A DNA stretch of 64,000 nt from Haloarcula sp. H-GB4 (GTDB lineage: Archaea; Halobacteriota; Halobacteria; Halobacteriales; Haloarculaceae), in assembly GCF_030848575.1 (NCBI RefSeq), contig NZ_JAVDDX010000001.1:248001-312000 (forward strand), in the 5' to 3' direction. The notes under the pieces were generated by a model. It made no database searches. It was not told where the DNA came from and worked only from the letters and a program-made list of their open reading frames with translations. The position numbers were made by a program, and so were the translations under genes. Shown here in pieces: positions 16,864 through 24,797 of this stretch; the stretch's first letter is position 1; the number at the start of each line of letters is the position of its first letter.

Positions 16864-18022
16864 CTTCGTCGTCTTCGACTAAGTCTTCTAAGTTATCTTC
16901 GCTTTGGTTACGGATATCGTCGATGTTGTCCTGTGCCTCGATGGCGACCTGCTGGAGTTCCTTGATCCGCGGAACGTTGTGGACACCGGCTAGCAGGATG
17001 GATGCGGCCACTTTCGGGGCGTTAGTCGGATAGTCGCCACCGCGGACTTCCATCGAACCGGTCTGCTCCTCGAGCCACTTCCGACCGCGTTCTATTCCCT
17101 TCCGGTTCAGGTGTTTCGGCGGCCCTGCCATCACGAGCAAGGCACGCTCTGCACCTTCAATCTCACAGGGGAGTGTCAGTCGGCCGAGCGCGGCTTTCCG
17201 GACGAGCGACGTGATTCGGTTCGTCGTGTTCGCCGTATCCATTCCGTCATCGGACGAATCGTCGCCCTTGAACCGCGAGAGCAGGCCGCCGCCACCAGAG
17301 GAGACCTCGACATCCTCGGAGGCGTAGCCGACAGTGGACACGCCACCGCCGTCGAGCGTGTTGATGATCTCGGAGGAGTCGACGACGCTTTCCGCGACGT
17401 TGTCACCGGCCTCGATCTCGCCGGCCCCGAACAGCACGCCGAAACGCCGGACGATCTCCTCGTTGATATGGTCGTAGCCGCCTTCGACGGACTCGCCGGT
17501 CTGTCGCCAGGCGTCGTTGTCGAACACCATCAGGTTGTCCACCTCGCGCACGAACGTCTGGAACGAGCGGGCGGCGTTGAGGGTGTAGATGCCACCCTCG
17601 TCACTGCCCGGCAAGACGCCCAGCCCGTACACCGGTTCGGTGTAGATCCGTTTGAGGTGTTTCGCGACGACCGGCGACCCGCCCGATCCGGTCCCGCCGC
17701 CGAGACCGGCGACGATGAGGAAGGCATCCACTTCGTGGACAGGGATGTTGTCAATCGCACCCTGCACCTCGTCGATATCCTCTTCGGCGATTTCCGCGCC
17801 GAGTTCGTTGTCAGCGCCCACGCCGTGGCCCTTGACGCGGGCCTGGCCAATGAGCACTCGATTCTCTTCCGGAATGTGTTCTAGCCCAAGCAGGTCTGCT
17901 TTTGCTGTATTAACCGCTACAGCCGAGCGGACGATTCCCGAGCCGGTTTCCTTGTCGTACTCGAGGAATTTGTCCACAATTTTGCCACCGGCCTGCCCGA
18001 AGCCGATCATCGCCAGTTTCAT
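16841..18022 (-). CDS. cetZ1: CetZ tubulin-family cytoskeletal protein, CetZ1-like
   Basis: A protein of 393 residues. The tubulin signature Gly-Gly-Gly-Thr-Gly-Ser-Gly (about residues 105-111) binds GTP phosphate, and the N terminus Met-Ile-Gly-Phe-Gly-Gln-Ala-Gly-Gly-Lys is the CetZ form of the tubulin/FtsZ nucleotide site. Known CetZ1 controls rod shape and swimming in Haloferax. An insert of about 30 residues, rich in Gly, Ser and Asp, sits near residue 245. The C terminus ends acidic, then Leu-Asp-Pro-Leu-Phe, a tail also seen in the second CetZ at 52.7 kb. The ATG at 18022 has a TATA-like element about 40-46 bases upstream. Confidence 0.92.
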   Translation of the reverse strand: MKLAMIGFGQAGGKIVDKFLEYDKETGSGIVRSAVAVNTAKADLLGLEHIPEENRVLIGQARVKGHGVGADNELGAEIAEEDIDEVQGAIDNIPVHEVDAFLIVAGLGGGTGSGGSPVVAKHLKRIYTEPVYGLGVLPGSDEGGIYTLNAARSFQTFVREVDNLMVFDNDAWRQTGESVEGGYDHINEEIVRRFGVLFGAGEIEAGDNVAESVVDSSEIINTLDGGGVSTVGYASEDVEVSSGGGGLLSRFKGDDSSDDGMDTANTTNRITSLVRKAALGRLTLPCEIEGAERALLVMAGPPKHLNRKGIERGRKWLEEQTGSMEVRGGDYPTNAPKVAASILLAGVHNVPRIKELQQVAIEAQDNIDDIRNQSEDNLEDLVEDDEDELDPLF

Positions 18023-18075
18023 TATATAGTTCTCCGCTTAAAGGGTCAAAGAGCGATAGCGAGTATAAGTGTTTT

Positions 18076-18103
18076 GCCCGGCTCTCAACCTTGAAAGCCC
18101 GGC
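18076..18103. promoter_or_regulatory. Operator-like palindrome upstream of cetZ1
   Basis: CTCTCAA and TTGAAAG (18082-18088 and 18091-18097) form an inverted repeat with one mismatch and a two-base centre; each side is bounded by the same GCCCGGC word in direct orientation (18076-18082 and 18097-18103). It lies just upstream of the likely TATA element (18063-18068) of cetZ1, where an activator or repressor would act. The word TTGAAA occurs again at about 18104-18109. Confidence 0.4.
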
Positions 18104-18159
18104 TTGAAAACAAATCCTAGCTTACACAAACCCCTATAGGTGGAGACTACTGCCAGTCC

Positions 18160-19059
18160 TTATCGGTGGAGGTATCCGCTGAGCGTCGTTAAAGAGCCAC
18201 TACTAACCCCGAACGCGTCGATATCGTTTGTTGCCGGACTATTATCGAATTTGAGCGAGCGGTACTGGTCGGCACCCATTGGGAACCCAACGCTTCCCAG
18301 GACAGAGAGACCGACCTTCGCGAGCGGCATCGGAAGGGGGACGATGCTTACCGACGACGCCTCGGCATCGTATACCTGATTTGTCACGTCTCTGAGCGTC
18401 AGTACTTCTGGTCCACCGATCTCGTAGGTCTCGCCGACGTGTTCCTCGGATTCGATACTGTCGACGAGCATCGGAACGAGGTCACCGACCCAGATGGGCT
18501 GGAACGTGGTCTGTCTACCGCCGCCGGGGAGCGGGTACAGTGGGACGCCTGGCGCAAACATGCCTTTGAGGCGCTTCGTGAATGAGACGAACTCCCCGCC
18601 CTCGCCGAAGACGACTGACGGCCGGAAGATAGTCCAATCCAGCGAGGATTCGGTAACGACCTGCTCGGCCTGTCCCTTCGACCGGATGTAGTGTGTGTCG
18701 CCATTGGGATCTGCACCCAGTGCGCTCAACTGGACGAACTGGTCGACACCGTGCTCCTCTGCGGCCTGTACGCTGTTTTCGGTCCCACCAAGATGGATTC
18801 GTTCGTGCATCTTATCGCCGCCATCCGGTTTGAACAGGGGCGACAGCGCAACCAAATAATACACTACGTCCTGGCCCTCGAACGCGCTCTCGATGCTACC
18901 GTAGTCTGTGACATCCCCGGCGACGGTTTCGACACCGTCTGGTAGTGTCGCGTCCTCCGGAGATCGGGACAGCGCAGTGACAGTGTGTCCCTGTTCGTTG
19001 AGTTCACGGCACAGGTGCTGTCCGATGAATCCAGTCCCGCCGACGACAAGTACATCCAT
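18160..19059 (-). CDS. NAD(P)-binding epimerase-like protein (NDUFA9-like SDR)
   Basis: A protein of 299 residues from the ATG at 19059; an ATG two codons upstream (19065) is equally possible. The Rossmann motif Gly-Gly-Thr-Gly-Phe-Ile-Gly is at residues 7-13. This is the atypical short-chain dehydrogenase group that includes NmrA-like proteins and the complex I accessory subunit NDUFA9. Instead of the classic Tyr-x3-Lys it has Tyr-Ile-Arg-Ser-Lys at about residue 125. The substrate is unknown; the protein may bind quinone- or NADPH-related partners. It is the gene upstream of cetZ1 in the same orientation but with a 137-base gap. Confidence 0.78.
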   Translation of the reverse strand: MDVLVVGGTGFIGQHLCRELNEQGHTVTALSRSPEDATLPDGVETVAGDVTDYGSIESAFEGQDVVYYLVALSPLFKPDGGDKMHERIHLGGTENSVQAAEEHGVDQFVQLSALGADPNGDTHYIRSKGQAEQVVTESSLDWTIFRPSVVFGEGGEFVSFTKRLKGMFAPGVPLYPLPGGGRQTTFQPIWVGDLVPMLVDSIESEEHVGETYEIGGPEVLTLRDVTNQVYDAEASSVSIVPLPMPLAKVGLSVLGSVGFPMGADQYRSLKFDNSPATNDIDAFGVSSGSLTTLSGYLHR

Positions 19060-19199
19060 AGGCATCAGTACGGCTGGTAGAACCGTAAAGGTGGGCGTAT
19101 TTCATCGCTTGACCGGCCCGCAGTCCGGTCACTTGTGTCAGCCTACGGATGCACCGTCTAGGTCGGGGCGCTTACGTCCCCCCACACAGATTGTGAGGT

Positions 19200-19787
19200 A
19201 TGCTCGTCACGCTTGAAGGACTGGACGGGAGCGGCAAGACGACCGTGTGGGAACGGCTCCGAAGCGACGACACAGTCCCCAACGAGGCTGTGTTCACGCG
19301 CGAACCGACCGATAGCTGGTACGGAGATGCCGTCCAGCGTTCCATCGACGACGACGACGCGGACTCGCTGGCCGAACTGTTCCTCTATACGGCGGACCAC
19401 GCCGCGCATCTCTCGAACACGGTTCGACCGGCACTCAGAGAGAACCAGCTCGTCGTCTCCGACCGCTACAGCGACTCGCGGTACGCCTACCAGGGTGCGA
19501 CACTCGAAGCGAGTGAGACGTTCGACGACCCGCTGTCGTATGTCCGGGAGGTCCACGCTCCATGGACCCGGCCGCCGGACCGGACCGTGTACCTCGACCT
19601 TGATCCCGAAACCGCTGCACAGCGAAGCGGCGCGACGAACAAGTTTGAGACCGCTGACTATCTCACAACGGTTCGTGACAACTACGAGCGACTCATCGAA
19701 GCCGACCCAGATCGGTTCGTTCGGGTTGATGCGACCGCCAACCCGGACACCGTGTACGAACGGGTCAAAGCAGCGATTCTGGACTAA
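19200..19787 (+). CDS. tmk: Thymidylate kinase
   Basis: A protein of 195 residues. It makes dTDP from dTMP and ATP. The P-loop is [10 protein letters not shown] (about residues 6-15), followed by Thr-Arg-Glu-Pro-Thr and the [12 protein letters not shown] segment that binds the nucleotide. The ATG at 19200 starts right at the first beta strand. It overlaps the stop of the following minus-strand gene by four bases. Confidence 0.92.
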   Translation: MLVTLEGLDGSGKTTVWERLRSDDTVPNEAVFTREPTDSWYGDAVQRSIDDDDADSLAELFLYTADHAAHLSNTVRPALRENQLVVSDRYSDSRYAYQGATLEASETFDDPLSYVREVHAPWTRPPDRTVYLDLDPETAAQRSGATNKFETADYLTTVRDNYERLIEADPDRFVRVDATANPDTVYERVKAAILD

Positions 19788-20104
19788 TCTATCGACGCCG
19801 GTACGTCGACTTCATCGGGGGCCGGCATCCAGAAGTAATCGAAGGTGACGCCAATTGCCAAGGGAATGAGGACAGTCACAAGCATGACGGCAGTCGTGGA
19901 TCCGAGGTTCGCCCCAAGTCTGAACACGCCACTCAACACCAACACGAGAACAACCATGACCACCGGACAGAGAAGCAACGAGTAGACGATACTTCCCCAT
20001 CGCGTGTGTAAGCGGACGCGGAAAAAGCGCGTCATGAGCGCCGTCACAGCACTGTTGACCAGCACGATGACGAGCAGGCCGATAATACCGGCGACACTGA
20101 CCAT
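19784..20104 (-). CDS. Small three-helix membrane protein
   Basis: A protein of 106 residues with three hydrophobic segments: about residues 1-24, 35-60 and 68-92. The tail is short, acidic and Pro-rich. I do not recognise a characterised family; similar small haloarchaeal membrane proteins are annotated only as hypothetical. The ATG at 20104 is chosen because the upstream frame is Ser/Arg-rich and non-protein-like. It converges with tmk. Confidence 0.65.
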   Translation of the reverse strand: MVSVAGIIGLLVIVLVNSAVTALMTRFFRVRLHTRWGSIVYSLLLCPVVMVVLVLVLSGVFRLGANLGSTTAVMLVTVLIPLAIGVTFDYFWMPAPDEVDVPASID

Positions 20105-20156
20105 ATTCGTCGTAGGGTGGCAAGTCCCTTTGCCGTGTCGGAACAACGCGGGGAAC

Positions 20157-20387
20157 TCACTCCAAACAGATGTACGTGCGCGTGTCGGCGACGCCGTCGA
20201 GGTCTCGGACGTGGCCCGAGACCGACTGCATGATGTCATACACTTCCGTACCCGTCGCTTCGCCGATGATGTCGTACTGCCCGGCGACGATGTGTGCCTC
20301 GGTGATGCCCTCGGCATCGCGAACTGCCGCAAGGAGTTCTTCGGATTTGCCGGCAGCGGTCTTGATCATAATGAACGCGCTAACCAT
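20157..20387 (-). CDS. Stand-alone Lrp/AsnC ligand-binding (RAM) domain protein
   Basis: A protein of 76 residues that is only the C-terminal RAM domain of the Lrp/AsnC family, without the DNA-binding helix-turn-helix: a beta-alpha-beta-beta-alpha-beta pattern with Ile-Thr-Glu-Ala-His-Ile-Val-Ala-Gly-Gln-Tyr-Asp in the middle. Such domains form ring-like oligomers and often bind amino acids between subunits. It is divergent from trkA, and a close paralogue follows trkA at 21217. That arrangement suggests a link with potassium uptake control. Confidence 0.85.
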   Translation of the reverse strand: MVSAFIMIKTAAGKSEELLAAVRDAEGITEAHIVAGQYDIIGEATGTEVYDIMQSVSGHVRDLDGVADTRTYICLE

Positions 20388-20432
20388 ATTGTGGTGTGTC
20401 GTGTCATAGCACGAAAAAGCTTCCGTCAAGAG

Positions 20433-20451
20433 ACAACAATGTCTTTGTTGT
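20433..20451. promoter_or_regulatory. Palindrome in RAM-trkA divergent region
   Basis: ACAACAAtgtctTTGTTGT: seven-base perfect arms with a five-base centre, 46 bases upstream of the RAM gene start and 77 upstream of the trkA start. Size and symmetry suit a dimeric regulator. Confidence 0.4.
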
Positions 20452-20472
20452 TTGCTATCGTGGTCAAGGCGT

Positions 20473-20488
20473 CCGGTGGTTCCACCGG
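20473..20488. promoter_or_regulatory. Perfect inverted repeat upstream of trkA promoter
   Basis: CCGGTGG and CCACCGG around two bases, immediately upstream of a TATA-like ACTTTTATTC (20495-20504) that lies about 25-33 bases before the trkA ATG. A third short repeat, CCCC-ATA-GGGG (20512-20522), spans the region just before the start codon. Confidence 0.4.
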
Positions 20489-20527
20489 GTGGGTACTTTT
20501 ATTCACCCCCGCCCCATAGGGGTGTGT

Positions 20528-21214
20528 ATGCGATTCGTTATCGTGGGTGCAGGCCGTGTCGGATTGCGGACGGCTCGCGTCCTGCAAGAGAGTGGCCACG
20601 AAGTTGTCCTCATCGAGCGCGATGAGAACGCAGTCGAGCGCGCGCGAACGGCTGGCTTCGAGGTGATTGCGGGCGACGGCGCTATCGAGGAGACACTCGG
20701 CAACGCCGACCTCGAAGCCGCCGACGCGCTCGGCGCGCTCACCGGCGACCTGAACGACAACTTCGTTGCCTGTATGATTGCCAAGGAACACGGCTGTCGA
20801 ACCGTTATGCGCATCGACGAGGACTACCGCGAGGAAATCTACCGACGCTACGCCTCCGACGTTGACGAGATTATCTACCCCGAACGGCTGGGCGCTATCG
20901 CCGCCAAGAACGCGTTGCTGGGCGGGAACATCCGCGCAGTCGCCGATATCGCACAGAACCTCCAGCTCGTGGAGTTTACCATCCAGCGGCAATCGCCGAT
21001 GGAGGGGTACACACTGTCGGAACTGGAGCTTCCGTCGGATTCCCGGCTGATGGCGCACGGGAAAGGTGAGGACCCACTCGCTATTCCCGACCCGGACGAA
21101 ACGCTGGAAGCCGGTGACCGAGTCGTGATACTGGCCGACTTTGGGACGCTCTCCGATGTGCGTAGTATTGTTGTCGGTGAATCAGATCCCGCGACCGCGC
21201 TTGGAGGTGCCTGA
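20528..21214 (+). CDS. trkA: TrkA-type potassium uptake regulator
   Basis: A protein of 228 residues: an N-terminal RCK/TrkA-N Rossmann domain (Gly-Ala-Gly-Arg-Val-Gly at residues 7-12, acidic residue after the second strand, so NAD(H) binding is likely) and a TrkA-C domain from about residue 140. TrkA is the cytoplasmic ring that gates TrkH potassium channels, central to salt-in osmoadaptation. No trkH is in the window. The ATG at 20528 is placed by a TATA-like element 25-33 bases upstream. A RAM-domain gene starts two bases after its stop. Confidence 0.9.
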   Translation: MRFVIVGAGRVGLRTARVLQESGHEVVLIERDENAVERARTAGFEVIAGDGAIEETLGNADLEAADALGALTGDLNDNFVACMIAKEHGCRTVMRIDEDYREEIYRRYASDVDEIIYPERLGAIAAKNALLGGNIRAVADIAQNLQLVEFTIQRQSPMEGYTLSELELPSDSRLMAHGKGEDPLAIPDPDETLEAGDRVVILADFGTLSDVRSIVVGESDPATALGGA

Positions 21215-21216
21215 AC

Positions 21217-21447
21217 ATGGTCATTGCCTACGTGATGGTCAAAGCCCACACTGGTGACGCGGACCGTCTGAAGACTGATATCGAAGCTGTCGACGGCGTT
21301 GTCGAGGCCCACATCGTTGCTGGTGACGTCGACTTCATCGCAAAAGTGAACGTGGAGACGCCCGCCGAAGTCAAAGACGTCGCAGCGACACATATTCAGG
21401 AAATCCAGGGCGTCGAAACGACACAGACCTATATCGCGATGGACTGA
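21217..21447 (+). CDS. Stand-alone Lrp/AsnC ligand-binding (RAM) domain protein, second copy
   Basis: A protein of 76 residues, the same length and fold as the RAM protein at 20157, with the matching Val-Glu-Ala-His-Ile-Val-Ala-Gly-Asp-Val-Asp stretch and a Thr-Gln/Arg-Thr-Tyr-Ile ending. No DNA-binding domain. It begins two bases after trkA, so it is almost certainly in its operon. The two RAM proteins could form mixed rings and sense an amino acid, with TrkA as the target; this is inference. Confidence 0.87.
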   Translation: MVIAYVMVKAHTGDADRLKTDIEAVDGVVEAHIVAGDVDFIAKVNVETPAEVKDVAATHIQEIQGVETTQTYIAMD

Positions 21448-21487
21448 GACGGACTCCTATCTCTGTTTCGAGCTCGGGACCGTACAG

Positions 21488-22000
21488 CTACAGCGGTGTC
21501 CCGCCGCGGGACCCCTCGCTCCCGCCGGTACTCGCCGAATTGAGCAGGTCAGCTACGACGCCGACGTAGTCGTAGCCGGGAATGACGCCCTCCACGTACG
21601 TCCCCTCGACGTACTCGACGAAGGTTTTGGCGACGTCGGCGGCCTGCCGTTCGCCACCCATTGTGTATTCGAACGTGACCACGACCTGCTCGCCGTCCTC
21701 GACGACGCTGTAATCGTCCAGTTCGACGGCGGTTCGGGTCGCTTTCGGCGCGTCCTCCAGCCGTCGCTCCAGCGTCTCAAGCCAGCCGTCAACGACTGCG
21801 TCCCCGACCTCGTCGCTTGTCGCGGCCTGTAGCGACGGCGCTTTGACCGTCACCTCGTAGTTCGTCCGCCACTCTTCGCCCTCAGACGCGGTCACGCGGC
21901 CATCGAAGTTTGTCGTCTCGACAGCGTAGCTATCCCCGGCCGAGACGAGCGCATCGTGTTGGTCGAACGCTTCGGCAACATCATCTGGCATATCAGTCAT
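21488..22000 (-). CDS. DUF5813-like haloarchaeal protein
   Basis: A protein of 170 residues, strongly acidic, with a mixed alpha-beta pattern and a central Gly-Trp-Leu-Glu-Thr-Leu-Glu-Arg-Arg-Leu-Glu helix followed by Tyr-Val-Glu-Gly-Thr-Tyr-Val-Glu-Gly-Val-Ile-Pro-Gly-Tyr-Asp-Tyr. This matches my memory of the haloarchaeal DUF5813 family, whose function is unknown. The C terminus is Ser/Gly-rich. Starts at 22000 or 21991 are both possible. The gene converges with the RAM gene. Confidence 0.65.
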   Translation of the reverse strand: MTDMPDDVAEAFDQHDALVSAGDSYAVETTNFDGRVTASEGEEWRTNYEVTVKAPSLQAATSDEVGDAVVDGWLETLERRLEDAPKATRTAVELDDYSVVEDGEQVVVTFEYTMGGERQAADVAKTFVEYVEGTYVEGVIPGYDYVGVVADLLNSASTGGSEGSRGGTPL

Positions 22001-22264
22001 TACGCCGGTATAGGCCACAGACGTGCAAAAACGCGTCGTGTCCGGACACAATCCGTTCGAACTATCTGTCACTACTGCATCCAAAGCCGTAACCACACAG
22101 GCTGTGCCACATCTGGGCCACGTAGACCACAGAATGTGTTTCAGGCGAGCGGTCAGCGTTGCATCTTGTGAACGTCTGTGCCGAACTGCCTCCGAGCCAC
22201 GGTATCCGCTGGACGGTGGTTCGAATCCCATTCGCATTGCTCCCCGTCTCGACTCGTCACAGAA
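22001..22264. other. Intergenic region containing a tRNA-Leu 3' end fragment
   Basis: No gene seen. At 22218-22238 the plus strand carries GGTTCGAATCCCAT-t-CGCATT, almost the T-arm, acceptor end and flank of the minus-strand tRNA-Leu next door (which reads the same with three extra bases). The copy is in opposite orientation to the tRNA gene, 34 bases from its 3' end. Confidence 0.6.
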
Positions 22265-22349
22265 TGCGAGGGATGGGATTCGAACCCACGGACCCCTACG
22301 GGAGCGGGTCTTAAGCCCACCGCCTTTGGCCAAGCTCGGCTACCCTCGC
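22265..22349 (-). tRNA. tRNA-Leu(UAA)
   Basis: 85 bases including the discriminator A. The 5' GCGAGGG (22349-22343) pairs with CCCTCGC (22272-22266). The anticodon loop reads CTTAAGA with anticodon TAA, decoding UUA. A long variable arm (TCCCGTAGGGGTCC region) shows this is a class II tRNA, and the T-loop GGTTCGAATCC is intact. No intron or encoded CCA. The serine alternative is excluded by the anticodon. Confidence 0.96.
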
Positions 22350-22497
22350 GCAGATTGAACTCTGCGGGGGCTAGTGAATGGTCCTTTCGGTCTCGGGCTG
22401 CGAGATGACCTATCGTGTCCCACCGCCGTCACGTCGGCGGCACTGGACACGGACTGTGACACATCGACGTGGCTGTCACTCCCTCCGATGCCGATAC

Positions 22498-23022
22498 CTA
22501 CTCGTCGACAGGGAGTCTATCTGTTGGGAGGAACTTCGTCCGGTCCGCGTGGTTGAACGTTGCGACCGGGGTCCCGTCCAGCTTTCTGAGCATCGTCTGG
22601 AACGTCGCGCCGTCGTTCGCAGCGGTAACCGCGTTCCCGGCATCTTGGAGCTTGTACGCGCCAGCGATGAACAGCGAGGCGGCGTCCGGGTCGAAGTACT
22701 CGACGGCCAGAAACACCTGCTCTCCGACCGTCCGCCGGTACACGTCATACGCTTCGAGTGGGTTCGATTCGACCAGCCGCGTTACGTCTTGGGCCTTGTT
22801 GCCCGGAATGACGAACACGAGTTCGAGTCCGTCACCGTCGTCGACTGTTTGCAGGCCCGCATCCCCAGCCGGGACGACGACGGCCTCGCGGCCGTTAGAA
22901 CGGCGCTGATCCGCCAGTGCCTGTGTCTCTTCTAGCGTCTGTTTCCACGATGCCTTGCGGTCGTCCGAACCGGCGGCAAGCCGTTCGAGGTCGTCTGTCC
23001 CCTCGCCACCTGTCTTAACCAT
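22498..23022 (-). CDS. Uncharacterised haloarchaeal protein
   Basis: A protein of 174 residues with a charged N-terminal helix, then a possible beta-rich core with Leu-Glu-Leu-Val-Phe-Val-Ile-Pro-Gly-Asn and Gly-Glu-Gln-Val-Phe-Leu-Ala-Val-Glu-Tyr-Phe-Asp-Pro. No signal peptide, membrane segment or metal motif. I recognise it only as a conserved-looking haloarchaeal type. It follows the membrane protein at 23060 by 37 bases and may end the peptide-transporter transcript. Confidence 0.6.
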   Translation of the reverse strand: MVKTGGEGTDDLERLAAGSDDRKASWKQTLEETQALADQRRSNGREAVVVPAGDAGLQTVDDGDGLELVFVIPGNKAQDVTRLVESNPLEAYDVYRRTVGEQVFLAVEYFDPDAASLFIAGAYKLQDAGNAVTAANDGATFQTMLRKLDGTPVATFNHADRTKFLPTDRLPVDE

Positions 23023-23059
23023 ATCCTGTCGTTACGCCCGCGGGAGGTAAATGGTGGTG

Positions 23060-23467
23060 TCACTGGACGCCGAAGACGACCTCCATGCTCAGGGAGAGCC
23101 CGAGGACGAACAGACTCGCAACGAAGAGCTTCACCGGTGGCGAGAGTCGGTCTTCTGGCGGAGCGAGCGTATCGAGAGGCGGGACGACACGAGCCAGCAG
23201 CGACTCGAATGGCGTCCGATCCCGCGCTGACACGCCAAACGACACGTTGGATTCGCCGGACTCATCGGAACCGAGAGAGGGCGCACGCCACAGCGTGACC
23301 GAGGCGTAGCCGAACAGCGCGAAGCCGATAAAAAACAGTGCAAACTTCACTGTCACCCAGCCACCGCCACGGAGCGGCGAGAGCACGCCACCGATAAGCA
23401 TAGCTGTGAGCGTTACGCCGAGGGCGTACCACAGCAGATCGAGTACCTTTCCCGCCAGGTTATCCAT
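23060..23467 (-). CDS. Small membrane protein following the peptide transporter
   Basis: A protein of 135 residues with three or four membrane segments: about residues 8-27, 37-57 and 112-132, with an acidic, Ser-rich loop between. Unknown family. Its start overlaps the end of the ATPase gene by eight bases, so it is translated with the transporter; an accessory role is possible. An in-frame ATG at 23515 would lengthen the N terminus by 16 residues. Confidence 0.65.
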   Translation of the reverse strand: MDNLAGKVLDLLWYALGVTLTAMLIGGVLSPLRGGGWVTVKFALFFIGFALFGYASVTLWRAPSLGSDESGESNVSFGVSARDRTPFESLLARVVPPLDTLAPPEDRLSPPVKLFVASLFVLGLSLSMEVVFGVQ

Positions 23468-24797
23468 CGTGCGTGTCGTAGCCACGTTGGCGAAGTTCGT
23501 CACCAGGGGAGACATGCTCCTGTGCGTGCCGGTGACAGAAGCTCATCCGTCCGTTGTCGACATCATAGTACTGCGGTGTTTCGGTGTCACACTGACTGCC
23601 GAACACTTCTCTGAGGTAGGCTCGAGCGGCGTCTGGGTCGCCATCACTGAGATACGTCGCCGCCTGCTCGACGTGCTCCTGTACGTCCGGCGGAAGGGTC
23701 ACGTCGCTGAACTCCTCTTCGACGATCTCCTCGCTGTCGGCCAGCGCGGTGTCGAACCCAAGTCGTTCCTTGAGCCGCTCACCGATCGACTGTTCCGCGC
23801 GGGACCGCTCGCGAATGACATCTCGGAACTCCCGAATCCGGTCCCACACCGCGTCGCTGGCTTCGATATCTTCCGGGTGGATCCGGACGGGACACCGCGT
23901 TGCGAAGGGACACCCTTCCGGCGGGTCCCGTGGGCTCGGTGGTGATCCCGGCAAGGTAATCCGGTCCACCTGCACCGTCGGGTCCGGTTCCGGAATCGCC
24001 GACAGCAATGCGCGCGTGTAGGGGTTTTCCGGGCTCTGGAACAGCCGTTCCGTCGGCCCGACCTCCATGAGGTTCCCGAGATACATTACCCCGACGCGGT
24101 CACAGATGTGCCGGACCACGCTCAGGTCATGCGCGATGAAGAGGTACGTGAGACCGAACTCCTCTTGCAGTTCCTCTAGCAGATTGAGTATCTGGGCCTG
24201 AACGGACACATCGAGTGCCGAAACGGGCTCGTCGAGGACGACGAACTCCGGTTCGAGTGCGAGTGCGCGAGCAATGCCGATTCGCTGTCGCTGCCCGCCG
24301 GAGAACTGGTGGGGATACCGGTAGTAGTGCTCCGGCATGAGCCCGACCTGGTCGAGCAGTGTCCGCACCTTCTCCCGACGCTCGCGGGCCGTGCCCTGTT
24401 CGTGAACGTCCAGCGGTTCGCGGATGATCTCGCCGACAGTCATCCGGTCGTTGAGGCTCGACTCGGGGTCCTGAAACACCATCTGGGCGTTGCGGCGCCA
24501 CTGCTTGAGGTCGCCGCCGCTGAGCTCGGTTATATCGGTTCCATCGAAGGAGACCGTTCCAGACGTGGCCGTCTCCAGTTGGATGAGCGTCCGACCCAGA
24601 GTTGTCTTGCCACAGCCGGATTCACCGACCAGACCGAACGTCTCGCCGCGTGAGATTTCGAAGCTCACGCCGTCGACGGCTTTCACAGGGTCCCCCCCGA
24701 GTAGTCCACCGCCTTCGTAGTACGTCTTCAGGTCCTGCACATCGAGCAACGTCTCGCCAGTCTGGTGTGACACAGTGTCGACGACTGATTCACTCAT
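23460..24797 (-). CDS. Peptide ABC transporter ATP-binding protein (DppF/OppF-like)
   Basis: A protein of 445 residues. Walker A is Gly-Glu-Ser-Gly-Cys-Gly-Lys-Thr-Thr (about residues 58-66), the signature is [15 protein letters not shown], Walker B is FVVLDEP. After the ATPase comes the oligopeptide/dipeptide C-terminal region with Arg-Cys-Pro. About 110 extra residues follow, ending with a Cys-His-containing stretch (Phe-Cys-His-Arg-His); that tail is unusual for OppF. The ATG at 24797 is chosen because the open frame upstream belongs to the preceding gene. It overlaps that gene by eight bases. Confidence 0.9.
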   Translation of the reverse strand: MSESVVDTVSHQTGETLLDVQDLKTYYEGGGLLGGDPVKAVDGVSFEISRGETFGLVGESGCGKTTLGRTLIQLETATSGTVSFDGTDITELSGGDLKQWRRNAQMVFQDPESSLNDRMTVGEIIREPLDVHEQGTARERREKVRTLLDQVGLMPEHYYRYPHQFSGGQRQRIGIARALALEPEFVVLDEPVSALDVSVQAQILNLLEELQEEFGLTYLFIAHDLSVVRHICDRVGVMYLGNLMEVGPTERLFQSPENPYTRALLSAIPEPDPTVQVDRITLPGSPPSPRDPPEGCPFATRCPVRIHPEDIEASDAVWDRIREFRDVIRERSRAEQSIGERLKERLGFDTALADSEEIVEEEFSDVTLPPDVQEHVEQAATYLSDGDPDAARAYLREVFGSQCDTETPQYYDVDNGRMSFCHRHAQEHVSPGDELRQRGYDTHDG

